From Quercus robur (Eukaryota; Streptophyta; Magnoliopsida; Fagales; Fagaceae): a stretch of DNA of 64,000 nt. Position numbers and translations under genes: made by a program. The DNA lies in NCBI RefSeq assembly GCF_932294415.1, contig NC_065541.1:34071790-34135789 (forward strand). The letters are read 5' to 3'. Position 1 is the stretch's first letter; the number at the start of each line of letters is the position of its first letter. The notes below the pieces were generated by a model, which did not search any database, had not been told where the DNA came from, and was given only the letters and a program-made list of their open reading frames with translations. Positions 1 through 11,085 of the stretch are shown piece by piece.

Positions 1-227
1 CACCAAAACAAATCGTCCAGGTGGTGTCAAACATCTGGAGAACATCCAAACTTTTATATTTTAGGTGAGAAATGGTATACAAGCAAAGCTAAACAACTTA
101 ATTACACATTGAGGTGAGTGATGTTAGATATATTACAAATTTTATAACATAAATCTTACCACTTTATGTGACTCCAATCATAAGAAAATAATTCATGCTA
201 TAATTTATTATGTTGTTGAAATCCATT

Positions 228-948
228 AATCATATTCATTTCCATATCAGTTTGTAAACCATAGTTAAATCTATTGAAACTTTAGCATTTTATTTGTTAA
301 ATGGAGCTTAGGGGAATTTTATATTTAAATTAAATTTCACAAATAGGGATGGAATACCATTAACGTTTTATTTGTTTTGATGAAAAACTTTTTTTTTTTT
401 TTTGGTAGGATAGAAATTGCAATTCAACAAGAATGTTTATGCAGCCATTAGAAAATTATCCCAATAGAGTATAAAATGCTTTCCAATTTTCTAATAATGA
501 AAAACATTTTTTGGAACGTCACATACTTCACAAATCATTGTATATAAGTTCCACATTACAATAAGTTGTTCCACTAATCATATTCATTTCCATATCAGTT
601 TGTAAATTGTAGTTAAATCTGTATAAACTTTAGCATTTTATTTGTTAAATGGAGCTTAAGGGAATTTTATATTTATATCAAATTTCACAAATAGGGATGG
701 AATACCATTAACATTCTATTTGTTTTGATGAAAATATTTTCTAGAAAACATTTTTCATATATATATATTTTTTTTGGTAGGATAGAAAATGCAACCCAAC
801 AAAAATGTTTAAGTGGCTATTAGAAAATTAGCCCAATAGAGTAAAAAACGCCTTCCATTTTTCTAATAATGAAAAACATTTTTTGGAATGTCATATATTT
901 CACAAATCATTGTAAATAAGTTCCACATTACAATAAGTTGTTCCACTA
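228..948. repeat. Two tandem copies of a ~350-bp AT-rich unit
   Basis: Copy 1 (228-575) and copy 2 (576-948) run in the same order through the same landmarks: a start aatcatattcatttccatat, then a block about Ttagcattttatttgttaaatgg, a poly-T tract before ggtaggatag, and an end at acaataagttgttccacta. Copy 2 is longer because of extra bases around a TA-rich stretch. The copies differ by scattered substitutions, so the duplication is not recent. No reading frame is conserved between them. Bases 1-227 upstream are AT-rich with nothing recognisable. Confidence 0.85.
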
Positions 949-953
949 TTAAC

Positions 954-1231
954 CAATGTTTTGAAACCTAGATAGGACGTTCTAATCGGGTCAACTGAAA
1001 ACCAACTTAGTCAACATTGGTTTATGTTCACTCGAGAATAAAAACTTTGTGTTGGTCAGATATAGAAAATTATTATATATAAAAACAATTTATAAATTAT
1101 ATTTATTAAAAAAAAAATGACACATTACGGTTTAATTGCAGTTGAATCCTAGTTTGACCTTAAGAATCTTGAGCCTCCTTCTTTTTTATTTTTTTAATGG
1201 TCCTTTAAACCATCGGAGTTTCAAAATCATG
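954..1231. mobile_element. Non-autonomous hAT-type element (MITE), 278 bp
   Basis: The left end reads CAATGTTTTGAAACC and the reverse complement of the right end reads CATGATTTTGAAACT, an imperfect terminal inverted repeat (11 of 15). The flanks ctattaac (946-953) and ctaataac (1232-1239) match at 7 of 8 bases, the 8-bp duplication expected for hAT transposons. Elements starting CA(G/A)TGTTTTGAAACC are a common eudicot hAT MITE type (family knowledge). No transposase is present; a short open frame from 1136 crosses the right end and is not a gene. Confidence 0.7.
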
Positions 1232-1239
1232 CTAATAAC

Positions 1240-2426
1240 CTCGGCGTGTTTCAAGTCAAGTAGTCAACCAAAACTAAATCCCAGTCCTTACTCCGAAGTC
1301 ACTAGGAAATGGGACCCAAACCCACCTTCATAGTTGGGTCCAATTTTACATCCGTTGAATATTATCGTCACTAGTCTCGCACATAGACATTTCAAAAATG
1401 GGGGCATAGAAGGAATTTTTGAGCTCAGGTCATTGGCCGGTGGACTTTTAGACATTGAAACCTCCACTCCAATTTCTGTGTTTATTTTTTATTTTTGAAA
1501 TCGTGAAAGTGCAAAATAAGTGAGTGCCAAGGTAAGTTATATTGTCGATTCTAATTAAACTGTTTAATTGGTAAAGCTTTTTTGTTTAAAAAAAAAATAT
1601 TTGAAATTCGAATTTTATCTATATAAAAACTAATTGGCATTTTAAATTTGATTATCTCTATATACTAAAAGGATTCAGAAAATTAGTTATGGCTTTGAAA
1701 AATGTCAAAAATACTCCTAATTAAATTAAATAATTCTTATTCTTAAAAAATAAAAAGAGGGTTAAAATTATAAATCAACAAATTAAAAAAAAAACTACCA
1801 TAAACTTTTTTCCTAAAAATTAGTATTTTCTATTTAAATATATCTCACGCACGTTTGATACATTTTTTTTTCCTAAAACTAGCACACGCTAAACTTAGCT
1901 GTATGAGGTCAAAACAGATGACCTGACCCTTGGTATAGGAGTGGGCCTAGATGGAGGCCCGTTACAATTAATTTGTAGAGTTGGATAGCTACGGTCAACC
2001 TTTAATGTCTTTGCTAGTTTCGGGTTAGTAATTAATTTGAAGTAAAGAAAGTGAACAACAACATGGTTTAAACTTTAAATGTAAAGATAAAGAGAAAGGT
2101 AGGTTTCTTTTCTTTAAGTTTCTTCCTCGGTCAGGCCAAGGAGAATAATTCTATTGAATTATGCTTCTCGATTCTATAGTGATTGCTTTTTTCTCTCTTT
2201 CTCTTTGCTTTTTCTAATCTGCGAGCTTGGAGGAGCTTCCTTCCTTTATATCGTTGCTGGGGTTGCATCCTAACCTTCCACTTGGATTGCTATAGATCCT
2301 TGTGGGGATGCTTGTCCCGTCATTGTCTTGCTGGTGGTGGTAGAGTAGGTTGCAAGCTGTAAGTACACTATTCAGGGGTCATTCTACCATTAAATGCAGC
2401 AGGTTGAGCTGGTGCTGTGTATTTAA
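1240..2426. other. Intergenic, no gene recognised
   Basis: AT-rich sequence with poly-A/T runs. A stretch near 1555-1625 has weak tRNA-like boxes followed by A-rich sequence and could be an old SINE, but it is too decayed to call. Bases 2090-2420 are less AT-rich, with no sustained reading frame. Confidence 0.5.
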
Positions 2427-3212
2427 CATTGTTATTAATTCCGTTCCGTTCTGGCTAGAACAGATGGAAAATTTCGTACCGGTCTACAAACCGGAATGAG
2501 ATACCCTCTTGTTCCACCTCGGAGAAAATTTTGGCCTATTCCGGTGTGTTTCGGGCGTTTCGGTTGATTTCGGTAAATTTTGGCCGAAATCAAAGATTCA
2601 GCCGGCATGCATTTTGGGCTTCTTTCCCTCTTAAAAACTAAAAAGAAAAATCACTGCCGTTGGATCTTCTATAGAGGAGATGAAAAAGAAAAGAAAAAAA
2701 AACAAAGAAAAAAGAGAACGGATGAAGGCATGAAGCAGAGCCGGTGTGACAAAGAAAATACAAAAGAAGAAGAAAAGGAAAAAGAGGAGAAAAGATACTG
2801 GAGAGCACCTGAGCCACTGAAGATTGAAGAGACGTGGGAAGTGGGAACTTTGGAAATGAGAAGAAGAAGAAAGAGTGGTCAGGTGAGACAAGTAAATAGT
2901 GTAGGCCATTTGAGTGGGTTGGGAAATGGGAAAAGTTAGTGGAAGGAAACTTCTTGAAAGTTCCTTCTAATTGCCCAACTTGTTTCTTTTATTTACAAAA
3001 AGACCATTACTAATTATATTTTAATAATGATTAGAATAATAAATCATCTGCTTACTTTATCTGAGATTTTTTTATATAAAAAAGTGTATGTATATATATA
3101 AAATAGACAACCTGAAACACTTCAAAATGGTACGTCGAAATAAGCTGGTACTGAAATATTTCATTCCAGTAGACAAACTGAAACGGGTTCCGAAACGGTA
3201 TTCATAACATTG
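2427..3212. mobile_element. Non-autonomous hAT-type element, 786 bp
   Basis: The left end reads CATTGTTATTAATTCCGTT and the reverse complement of the right end reads CAATGTTATGAATACCGTT, with similarity continuing inward in a gapped way. Both flanks carry gtatttaa (2419-2426 and 3213-3220), a perfect 8-bp target duplication. The interior is low complexity; the lysine/glutamate-rich frame at 2580-2939 is purine-rich sequence read as protein and resembles no transposase. CA...TG ends with an 8-bp duplication fit hAT. The element lies about 1.5 kb upstream of the PP2A gene. Confidence 0.72.
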
Positions 3213-4259
3213 GTATTTAATGCAGATGTGGTGAGTGCTTTATCAGGAAGCTTCCTCCTTCCCCCGCCTACATGTCTCCACCCTCTTTCTCAGCCCTTCA
3301 TCTTGTTGGTTTTGGGATGGGACCTAAGTCTCTCGAGGGAAGCTTGATCCTCGGACTCCTAGGATTGGATACTCCCCTCGATTTATGGTATTTAGTTGTT
3401 TGGTCTGGGCTAGACCTAATTCGATGGACAGCATGGCTCAATTGCCTCCTTGGGATGTTCTAATGCCATGTGCCCTTACTTCTTGGGCTCCTCCCTCCCA
3501 CACTAGCAGTTTACTTAATTTCAAATCTTAAATTTTAGTTTCTTAAAAATTCATTCATATATAACCTCATTAATAATAGATAAATTTAAATTGAAAAATT
3601 ACATTAAACTCAAAATAAAAAAAAGACTCTCGTTGCACGTGCAGAGCGTGTGTAATGAGGCTAGTAAAGAATAATTATCATAGAACGAACATTATATATT
3701 GAGATTCTATCGTAACTACAAAAATTTGCTAAGCTACATGTTCCACCCCACTAGTTGGATGAGATAGTATCCCCAAAATACTAGAGTGAGGATGGGTGTG
3801 TAAAACTCTATTATTTAAGTTTCCAAAAATTTAAAATTATATTCCTAGTTAAAATTTTATTACAATTTTTTTAAATTTAAAATAAAGATTAATATTTATT
3901 TTTAATTGTTTTAGTCATTTGCAATAATATTACCATAATTATAGTTTTCACTTCAAATAACTCACTAATTATTATGATAATTTAGTAATAACATTTAAAA
4001 AATATTTTTTATTTATTTATATAAACATGCATCCCCAAGGTAGCGTGTTTAGTGCCAAAAAACCTAGACATAAGCCTTACCGTCCATTAATTTGTACAAC
4101 AAAACATACTACTAATAAAAAATTAGATTTCATTTTTTTTCCTGAATAAAATTATAGTTCATTTTTTTATTATTTATTTATAGAAAAAAAAAAAAGATTT
4201 TAGTCAAAAACGTTTGCCGCTTCGCTATAATTGTTAATAAAACTTAAAAAGTATTATCT
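3213..4259. other. Intergenic region upstream of the PP2A B' gene
   Basis: AT-rich, with no coding frame of note; the 63-codon frame at 3272 has no recognisable content. The last part before 4260 presumably contains the promoter, but no individual element can be assigned with confidence. Confidence 0.5.
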
Positions 4260-4744
4260 ATTTTTTTTAATTTTTTTTTCTATTGTTGATATTTACCTCT
4301 CTCTCTCTCATTCTCTCTCTCAATCCAACTGGCCAAAGCTACACAAAAGAGCTTGAATTAGGGTTTATGAACTGGAAAGATCGTACTTTTCAGTTCAAAA
4401 TTTCTTGGGTTTTCTCTCGTTTTCTCAGATCCCTTCAACCATGTCATCAATGTAAGTAATTCCCCTTTTTCTTCTCTCGCTCATCAATTCCTTCACAACC
4501 CTCTTTCTATTCCTCAATCCTTAATACCCTAACTTTGAATCTACTTTGCAAATTTAAATTCTGAGCCTTAAAATGCAAAGACCCATTTAGGTATTAGGGT
4601 TTTGCTTCTTATTTACTTTTTTGGGGGCCCATCTTGTATCCCCTATGTTATATATTCATGACTTTTGAGAATGCCTCTGTTTTGAGCTAATTCTAGGTGG
4701 ACAGTTTGGTTAGGCAAATTAGAGTTAGGTTTAGGTTTTTGTAG
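4260..4744 (+). promoter_or_regulatory. PP2A B' core promoter/5' leader with intron and upstream AUG
   Basis: A CT-rich tract (4299-4322, a pyrimidine patch typical of plant promoters and leaders) precedes a leader. A strong donor GTAAGT follows 4451, and an acceptor TTTTTGTAG ends at 4744, two bases before the main ATG, so the leader probably has a 293-bp intron (4452-4744). An upstream ATG at 4441 has A at -3. If the intron is kept it encodes only four residues before a stop. If the intron is removed it reads 24 codons and ends at 4808, out of frame across the main start. Transcription start and intron use are inferred. Confidence 0.6.
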
Positions 4745-4746
4745 AT

Positions 4747-7700
4747 ATGATCAAACAGATATTCGGAAAACTACCTCGAAAACCCTCAAAATCATCGCAT
4801 TCGCATAATGAGTTGTACAATGATGGAGGGGTCAATGCCAATTCATCATTGAATTCGTTTAGTGGACCCAATTCCTTTAATGGCTCAAAATCCACTTCAG
4901 CTTCTTCGAAATCCATGAATCATTCGGGGCGCACGAGCAATGGGACTCTTGCCTCTCAATCCTCGGGTATGAATAAGTTGAATCAAGGGAAAAAATCTGT
5001 TAGCGTTGTGGCCCAAGTCAGTCCTGCCTTGTCATCAGCGGTATATGAGGCTTTGCCGAGTTTTCGGGATGTTTCAAGTTCAGAAAAGCAGTCTCTCTTC
5101 ATTAGGAAACTCAATATGTGTTGTGTTATGTTCGATTTCAATGATTCTGCAAAGAATCTTAGAGAGAAGGATGTTAAGCGGCAAACTTTGCTTGATCTTG
5201 TTGATTATATTTCATCGGTAACTTCGAAGTTCAATGAGGTGGCAATGCAGGCGATCACAAAGATGGTGGCGACTAATTTGTTTCGATCACTCCCATCTAC
5301 AAATCATGATTGTAAGGTTCCGGAAATGTATGACCCAGAAGAGGAGGAACTGGCCATGGAACCCACTTGGCCTCATCTTCAGATTGTGTATGAATTTCTA
5401 TTGAGATTTGTGGCTTCGCCAGAGACAGATGCCAAGCTTGCTAAAAGATACATTGACCATTCTTTTGTGTTGAAATTGCTTGACTTGTTTGATTCTGAGG
5501 ACCAGAGAGAGAGAGAATACTTAAAAACGATTCTCCACCGCATTTATGGGAAATTCATGGTGCATCGACCATTCATTAGGAAAGCTATCAACAATATCTT
5601 CTATCGTTTCATTTTTGAGACGGAGAAGCACAACGGGATTGCAGAATTACTTGAGATATTGGGCAGTATTATTAATGGGTTTGCTTTGCCTTTGAAGGAA
5701 GAGCACAAGCTGTTCCTTGTCCGCGCTTTGATTCCCCTTCATAAGCCAAAGTGCGTATCTATGTACCACCAGCAACTCTCATATTGCATTACACAGTTTG
5801 TGGAGAAAGATGCCAAGCTGGCTGATACTGTAATTCGAGGTCTTTTAAAGTATTGGCCCGTAACTAATAGTTCAAAAGAGGTTATGTTCCTTGGTGAATT
5901 GGAGGAAGTTCTAGAAGCCACCCAAGGAGCAGAGTTTCAGCGCTGCATGGTCCCTCTATTCCGTCAAATTGGGCGCTGCCTCAACAGTTCACATTTTCAG
6001 GTACTTGTTTTAGAATGTTCTTTTTATATTTCTATGGCATTCTTTTCCTAATATGTACTATCACACGGACTTCCTTGGCATTTTCCTTCCATCTCATTCA
6101 GGCTTTCTGTCCTTTATTTTCTTTTACAATTTAAACTTCTCATATAACATTATTGGATCCTTATTTTCATGGAACTTTAATTGCTGTCATAATAACACTG
6201 AGATTCTAAATTGGGGTTTTGGCTTTTCACTCTTTCAATTGACACCCAATTTGTTGTCCCTTGAATGTGTTGAAGAGTGAGGTTATGATGTTTCCTAATT
6301 TTTTTTAGTCTGAATCTTTGGATATTCAATGTCTTAGATGTGTGATAAATTTTTTGTGTACATTATTTTGAGATGATCATTGGCATTGTAATGATCTGGT
6401 TGACATGCTAAAGCACTGAAATTGGGTTTAGAAGATGGATAATGAGATTCTTCTGGTGTGTAGAGTATGTTTGAAACCACTGTGGATAAGAATGCTTCTA
6501 TGGAATCATTATTGGAGAGACATGAGGAGTGGTGTAGGAGGAGTTGGTGTGTGGAATTTATGAGAAATTGATTGGGAGGTTGCTGCGGTGGCTTCATTTT
6601 TCCATTATTAGATTCTCATATTCCCATTAGGGAGGGGAGTGATAGGATGAGGTGGAAGTTAAAGAGTAATGGGGAGTTTACTGTACTGTCATTTTATGAG
6701 TTTTTACGGGGCTCACCACCTATGTCTTTCCCTTGGAAAGCCATTTGGAGAGACAAGGCTCCTCTGAGGGTTTCGTTCTTTGTGTGGACAGTGGCTTGTG
6801 GGAAAATTCTTACCTGCAAGAACCTCACGAAGAGGGGTTACTCAATGGAGAGTTGGTGTTGTATGTGCCGATGTAGTGGAGAGGCCATGGATCACTTCTT
6901 GATTCATTTTAATGTGGCCTTTGAGTTGTGGAGTTTGATATTCAGGATGTTTGGGGTTTAGAGGTTGTGATGCCCCAATTTGATTGATTGTGTGATGTGT
7001 GTGGGTGTGTGATGAGTCCCACATCGGGTATTTATTAGATAGATCTGGGCTTTATTAACAATTACAAGAAGCCTCAATTGTGACTAGTCCTTTTGAGGTA
7101 TAGCGCAGATATGGCTAGTGCTTTTTCTTGGGTCGTTACATATGGTACCAGAGCCGGCCCGTAACTTTGTGTGGGCTCAGAGACACTACTCACAAAGTGG
7201 GCCCTAACGAGGACGTTATGGATTTAAGTGGGGGAGATTGTGATGACCTAATTTGATTGATTGTGTGATGTGTGTGGGTGTGTGATGAGTCCCACATCGG
7301 GTATTTATTGGGTAGATCTGGGCTTTATTAACAATTACAAGAAACCTCAATTGTGACTAGTCCTTTTGAGGTATAGTGTAGATGTGGCTAGTGCTTTTTC
7401 TTGGGTCGTTATAGAGGTACTATTGGAGACGGTTCTTAATTTATTATGCGAGTGGCGGAGTTAGGGACCTAACTCCGATATTTGAACCTTACTCCCTTAT
7501 GTTTGATGTGGACTATATGGAGGGAAAAAAATTGGCGTACCTTTGAATACGTGGAGTGCACATCAACCCAATTACAAGCATCCTTTATTAGTTCTCTTTA
7601 TGAGTGGTCTTTTGTATCGGGTCTCATGGATAGTAATTCTATTAATTCTTTCATAGATTCGATCCATATGTTGATAGTTTTCCTCTTGTATTTCTTTAGG

Positions 7701-9113
7701 ATACTTTGTGAAAATAGTTTTCCTTTTGTATTTTTTTAGGTTACTTCATGATTATTTTCACGAGGTAGTCTCGTATTAATAAAATTATTTTAGACAAAAT
7801 TTGGTTACAAAATTGGTTGTGGTATAAGGTTACAATTACCACAAAAAAATTAACATGACTACATATTTTGAAAATCTAATCATTGAATTGTATGTTCTTT
7901 ATGTTCTTAACATATATGTCAAATTTTTTCCTAATCGGATGTTATTTACTATTTGATCAAGAAACTTAATTTTTATGCATAATTTTGGATTACAAAAACT
8001 TGAAATTTAAAACTTTGATTGGTGACGTAGCTATTGATCTTTGATATTTTGAAAATTTTGCAAGCATGAAGGATATAAGAAGAAAATGTAATCTAATAGT
8101 AGATCAACCAAGTATGTTGCTAAACTTTGTCCAATTATTTTTACTTATAAAGAAGAAATAGAAATAAAGAAAAAAAGAAGAAGTTAAAGTCTAAATATAA
8201 TTTTATTCCATGCAAAGAATTAGAATGCAAATTCAATAAAATACGCTAAGAAATTAATGTCTTTATTTTATCGGTATAACCTGATCTCTATGAATATAGA
8301 TAGGAATTTCATCCCAGATTCCTAGTACATAACTTCAAATGCACACCTAAGTATTCTGTAATGGAGTCCAGCTTTCCCTCCAAGCCTTCAATGTTGTAGG
8401 GATTCTGCCCCAAATTCTTGAAGATATCCTTCTCTCTTTAACATATTTTATTTGAGAAATATTTACTATAGCTTCTTCATATTTCCCATAGGGTGCTTCA
8501 CAGTCCTAATTTTACTTTTCTAAATCCATGGTATTAGTTCTGTTAGGGGAAATGACATATCTGGTGTTCCCCTAATGAGGTACATCCAGATGAAATTTTT
8601 TGTTTAGAGAAGGCTTCTCTCTGCTATAGATGCATTGTTGGTGCTTTTCTCTATTTTGAGGTGTTTTCTTATTATGATATAATTCAAAGTTACCTGATTG
8701 TAATTCTCCATTCTAGACCATCTTTCCAGGTAGTCTGAAAATAATAATTCAATGGAATTATAGCTATCCTGAGTTATGATTTTCTTCCAAGATTGAGTGC
8801 TGTAGAACTGAGGAAATATTGCCAATGAGCTCTAGCTCAAATGGAATTTCCTCCTACCATAATAATGGGATGGAGGGTGGGGTTGTAGATTCAAGATCTA
8901 TTGGGTGTGTGTATAACTTACCAATAATTATTATAAAAGAATTGAGAAAATATCACTTCAAAATTTAGATGAGGACATCAGCAGGAGTGCAACGAAAATT
9001 TTTGTTTGGGGGCCAAACAATGGTATTGATGATAAACCTATTGAGAAAAATTTAAAGCACATACATTCAAAAATACAATGGTAATTATACACTGTACAAA
9101 GCTATCAATTTTG

Positions 9114-9147
<34 letters not shown>

Positions 9148-10060
9148 TTACAAAAAATAATCTTTCAAGAGGAGTTATCATATCTTGCTAAACTCTAATA
9201 AAAATAATTTTTTTTTTTGTTTTTTTTGCTATAAACATGTTAAAAAAAAAAAAAAAAATTCCTAAAAAGACTTAGTATCTCCTTCAAAGTTATGCACAAC
9301 GGTAATTTTCCATAGAATAAAATCTATCTTTTATCATCTAGTGCAAGTCTTAGCAATTTCCTTTTTAACTGATATGTTATTCACCCAGTGGTTCTTTGAT
9401 CTCACAACCTCACCTCTATCTCATTATTATGGGAAGAGGAAGCGTTACTTGAGCTGTAGCTCATTGGTAAGTCTTAGTGATTTCTTTTTCAATATAAATT
9501 ATCAACTTGTCAGCCAGAAACTTATTTTCTATTTGGCTCTGCAAGCATTCAGTGATTTAATTAAAAAAGACAATTGAGATTATTGCATTTCTTGTTCTCT
9601 GAAAACATTGCCTCATTCAAAATTTGAGAGCAAATCCCTAAATGCACGTTTTCACTGGTTTTTCTGGCAGGTAGCTGAACGTGCATTGTTCCTGTGGAAT
9701 AACGATCACATAAGGAATTTAATTACACAGAACTGTAAAGTTGTTCTGCCGATAATTTTCCCAGCTTTGGAGAGAAATACACGGGGTCACTGGAACCAGG
9801 CTGTTCAGAGTTTGACGTTGAATGTGAGGAAAATATTCTCAGATGCTGATCAAACACTTTTTGATGAGTGCTTGGTCAAATTCAAAGAAGATGAAGTCAA
9901 GGAGAGGGAGACACAGGAGAAACGGGAATCAACCTGGAAGCGCCTGGAAGATGTGGCAGCCGCTAAGGCTGTAAGCAATGAGGCTGTTCTTGTCTCTAGA
10001 TTTGTCTCTTCTGTTGCCATTGCTACCAGCACAAAGCCTCTGGCTACTGGCAGTAATTAA
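4747..10060 (+). CDS. PP2A regulatory subunit B' (B56 family)
   Basis: Coding exons are 4747-6000 and 9671-10060, joined in phase 0 (CAG/gtactt ... tggcag/GTAGCT), giving 547 aa. B56 subunits bind the PP2A scaffold and catalytic subunits and choose phosphoprotein substrates. The N-terminus [17 protein letters not shown] is the plant B' opening. Residues ~20-85 are a Ser/Asn-rich tail and ~90-500 are the HEAT-like B56 domain, with hallmark stretches [52 protein letters not shown] and [12 protein letters not shown]. The C-terminus is charged (KEDEVKERE), then low complexity. Length and N-terminus fit the plant gamma/zeta branch better than the eta type; the exact paralogue is not decided. The main ATG has a weak context (T at -3). 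The frame is intact, and the long intron carries nested transposons without touching the splice sites. The 3' UTR probably runs some 600 bp past the stop. Confidence 0.96.
6560..6961 (+). pseudogene. LINE remnant part 1: zinc-binding RT tail (zf-RVT)
   Basis: The frame 6572-6961 carries the plant LINE reverse-transcriptase tail: [21 protein letters not shown], then a zinc-binding block [18 protein letters not shown] (Cys-x2-Cys ... His). Upstream catalytic RT parts are missing and the frame stops at 6959-6961. It sits in sense orientation inside the PP2A B' intron. The sequence resumes after the TRIM element at 7419, so the LINE landed first and was then interrupted. Confidence 0.85.
6966..7413 (+). 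mobile_element. TRIM retrotransposon, complete, 448 bp
   Basis: Two 175-bp direct repeats (6966-7140 and 7239-7413) begin TGTGATG and end GTTACA/GTTATA, differing at about ten positions. After the 5' repeat comes tggtaccagagcc (7143-7155), which matches the plant initiator-methionine tRNA primer-binding site with one mismatch. Before the 3' repeat is a purine tract aagtgggggaga (7226-7237). The element is flanked by a perfect 5-bp duplication gaggt (6961-6965 and 7414-7418). There is no coding capacity, which defines a terminal-repeat retrotransposon in miniature. It splits the LINE remnant in the PP2A intron. It is not the Cassandra type, as I see no 5S-like sequence in the repeats. Confidence 0.93.
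7419..7760 (+). pseudogene. LINE remnant part 2: C-terminal tail
   Basis: Continues the LINE interrupted by the TRIM. The frame from 7482 reads [20 protein letters not shown], the usual C-terminal motif of plant L1-type RT proteins (W-x2-WRE-x-N-x-R-x-FE), followed by a hydrophobic tail. Frameshifts and the lost upstream domains make it non-functional. Confidence 0.8.
7793..8132. repeat. MITE family A, copy 1
   Basis: Ends GACAAAATTTGG and, as reverse complement, GGACAAAGTTTAG form an imperfect inverted repeat. The interior is shared with 32043-32440 (opposite orientation) and 50937-51306: all three contain an ATCNGATGTTATTTA-like block, a TGATGACATAGCTATT-like block and a GCAAGCATNAAGGATAT-like block. 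It lies in the PP2A B' intron. Confidence 0.65.
8826..8945 (+). mobile_element. tRNA-derived SINE remnant in the PP2A intron
   Basis: An A-box-like gagctctagctcaaatgg (8826-8843) is followed ~45 bp later by a B-box-like gtagattcaagatc (8886-8899), then the common plant SINE tail phrase tattgggtgtgtgtataact. The spacing suits an RNA polymerase III promoter. No clear target duplication was found. A TA microsatellite and T runs follow at 9117-9258. Confidence 0.5.
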
Positions 10061-11085
10061 GCCACAGGACACGCATGTTGCAAGAGTTCACCTTTCTTAT
10101 ATATGATTGAACATAAGTGGTGGAACCCAATCTACACAATTTAGGGATTGTTTGTCCAAAGTTCTCTTGGGTTTCTTATTGTAGTAATATCTGCTGAAAA
10201 GGAAAAATTGGTGAGGTGTTGAGGATATTGGTTTGTCCTTGCTTTTTCTTGGCTCATTCCTTTCCTCATCAGCCATGGATTATGTATCATAAGGAATTTG
10301 GTTTATAGAGGTAGTTGTTCGGATTTCTACCTGATTAATATTTTATTGTGTAATGATGCAAAAAGATAGTTCCTTTTGTGCTATAGCCTTTGTTTATTTT
10401 GTAGCCTTTCTGAGTTGTGTTTATGTCAAACGTGTATATCATTTATTTTCAAAAAATTAAAAACAGTGTCCTACGGTTGGCAGACCAAATAGTTGGCTGA
10501 TTGATTCAAAATTTCAAGGGCATGGCCTAGTTGTTTTTGTTTTTGGGTAACTTGGATTTATTTTTTTGGTCCTGTGCTTTTCGGTTTGAAGAAATTGCTC
10601 CTGAATGGGCTCTCTGTAATATACGTGCCACATTCCAGAATTCATGTAATGTCCTTATTGAATGATTAGTGGTACAACCTAGAAAGCTTGCGCTTGGTAT
10701 GCTGCAATGCTAGAATAATCATAATTAGGCTGTACTGTATAGTTATACGACCTCCTGTGCTGCCTTTACTTCTTTTGCAGAATTTTATGCCTTTTTTGCT
10801 ATGGAAAACCAAATAGAAGTTCACCAAAAGCTTGTATTATGGGTAATTTGAACTTGAGGCAGTGTCATTAGCATTTGACTGATTTCTATTCACGTGGACA
10901 ATTGGTTGCCATTAGTCATTATGTTTTCTGATGGGATACTTGACACATTCAGAACCATATAGTAGATTGATCTAAAACCAATCTTTTGATTCTGGTATAC
11001 GTTAGTTCAACTACGTGCTGGGAATAGACAATAAAAAACATATGGAAGGGAAAACTAACTCCATATGACTTGACATAATGAGTTC
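10061..11085. other. 3' UTR of PP2A B' and convergent intergenic space
   Basis: No other frame of interest. The 3' UTR of the PP2A gene (+) and that of the cupin gene (-) face each other here. A possible T/G-rich polyadenylation region lies around 10380-10460. Its exact end cannot be read. Confidence 0.5.

Noticed and set aside
2580..2939. 119-codon Lys/Glu-rich open frame on + and its 92-codon mirror on -
   Set aside because: Lies wholly within the 2427-3212 hAT-type element and consists of purine-rich low complexity; no domain on either strand.
6053..6280. 75-codon frame after exon 1 of the PP2A gene
   Set aside because: Hydrophobic intron translation downstream of a good donor site; the protein continues correctly at 9671.
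9341..9577. 78-codon frame just before PP2A exon 2
   Set aside because: Within the intron; no similarity to B56 subunits and not needed for the reading frame.
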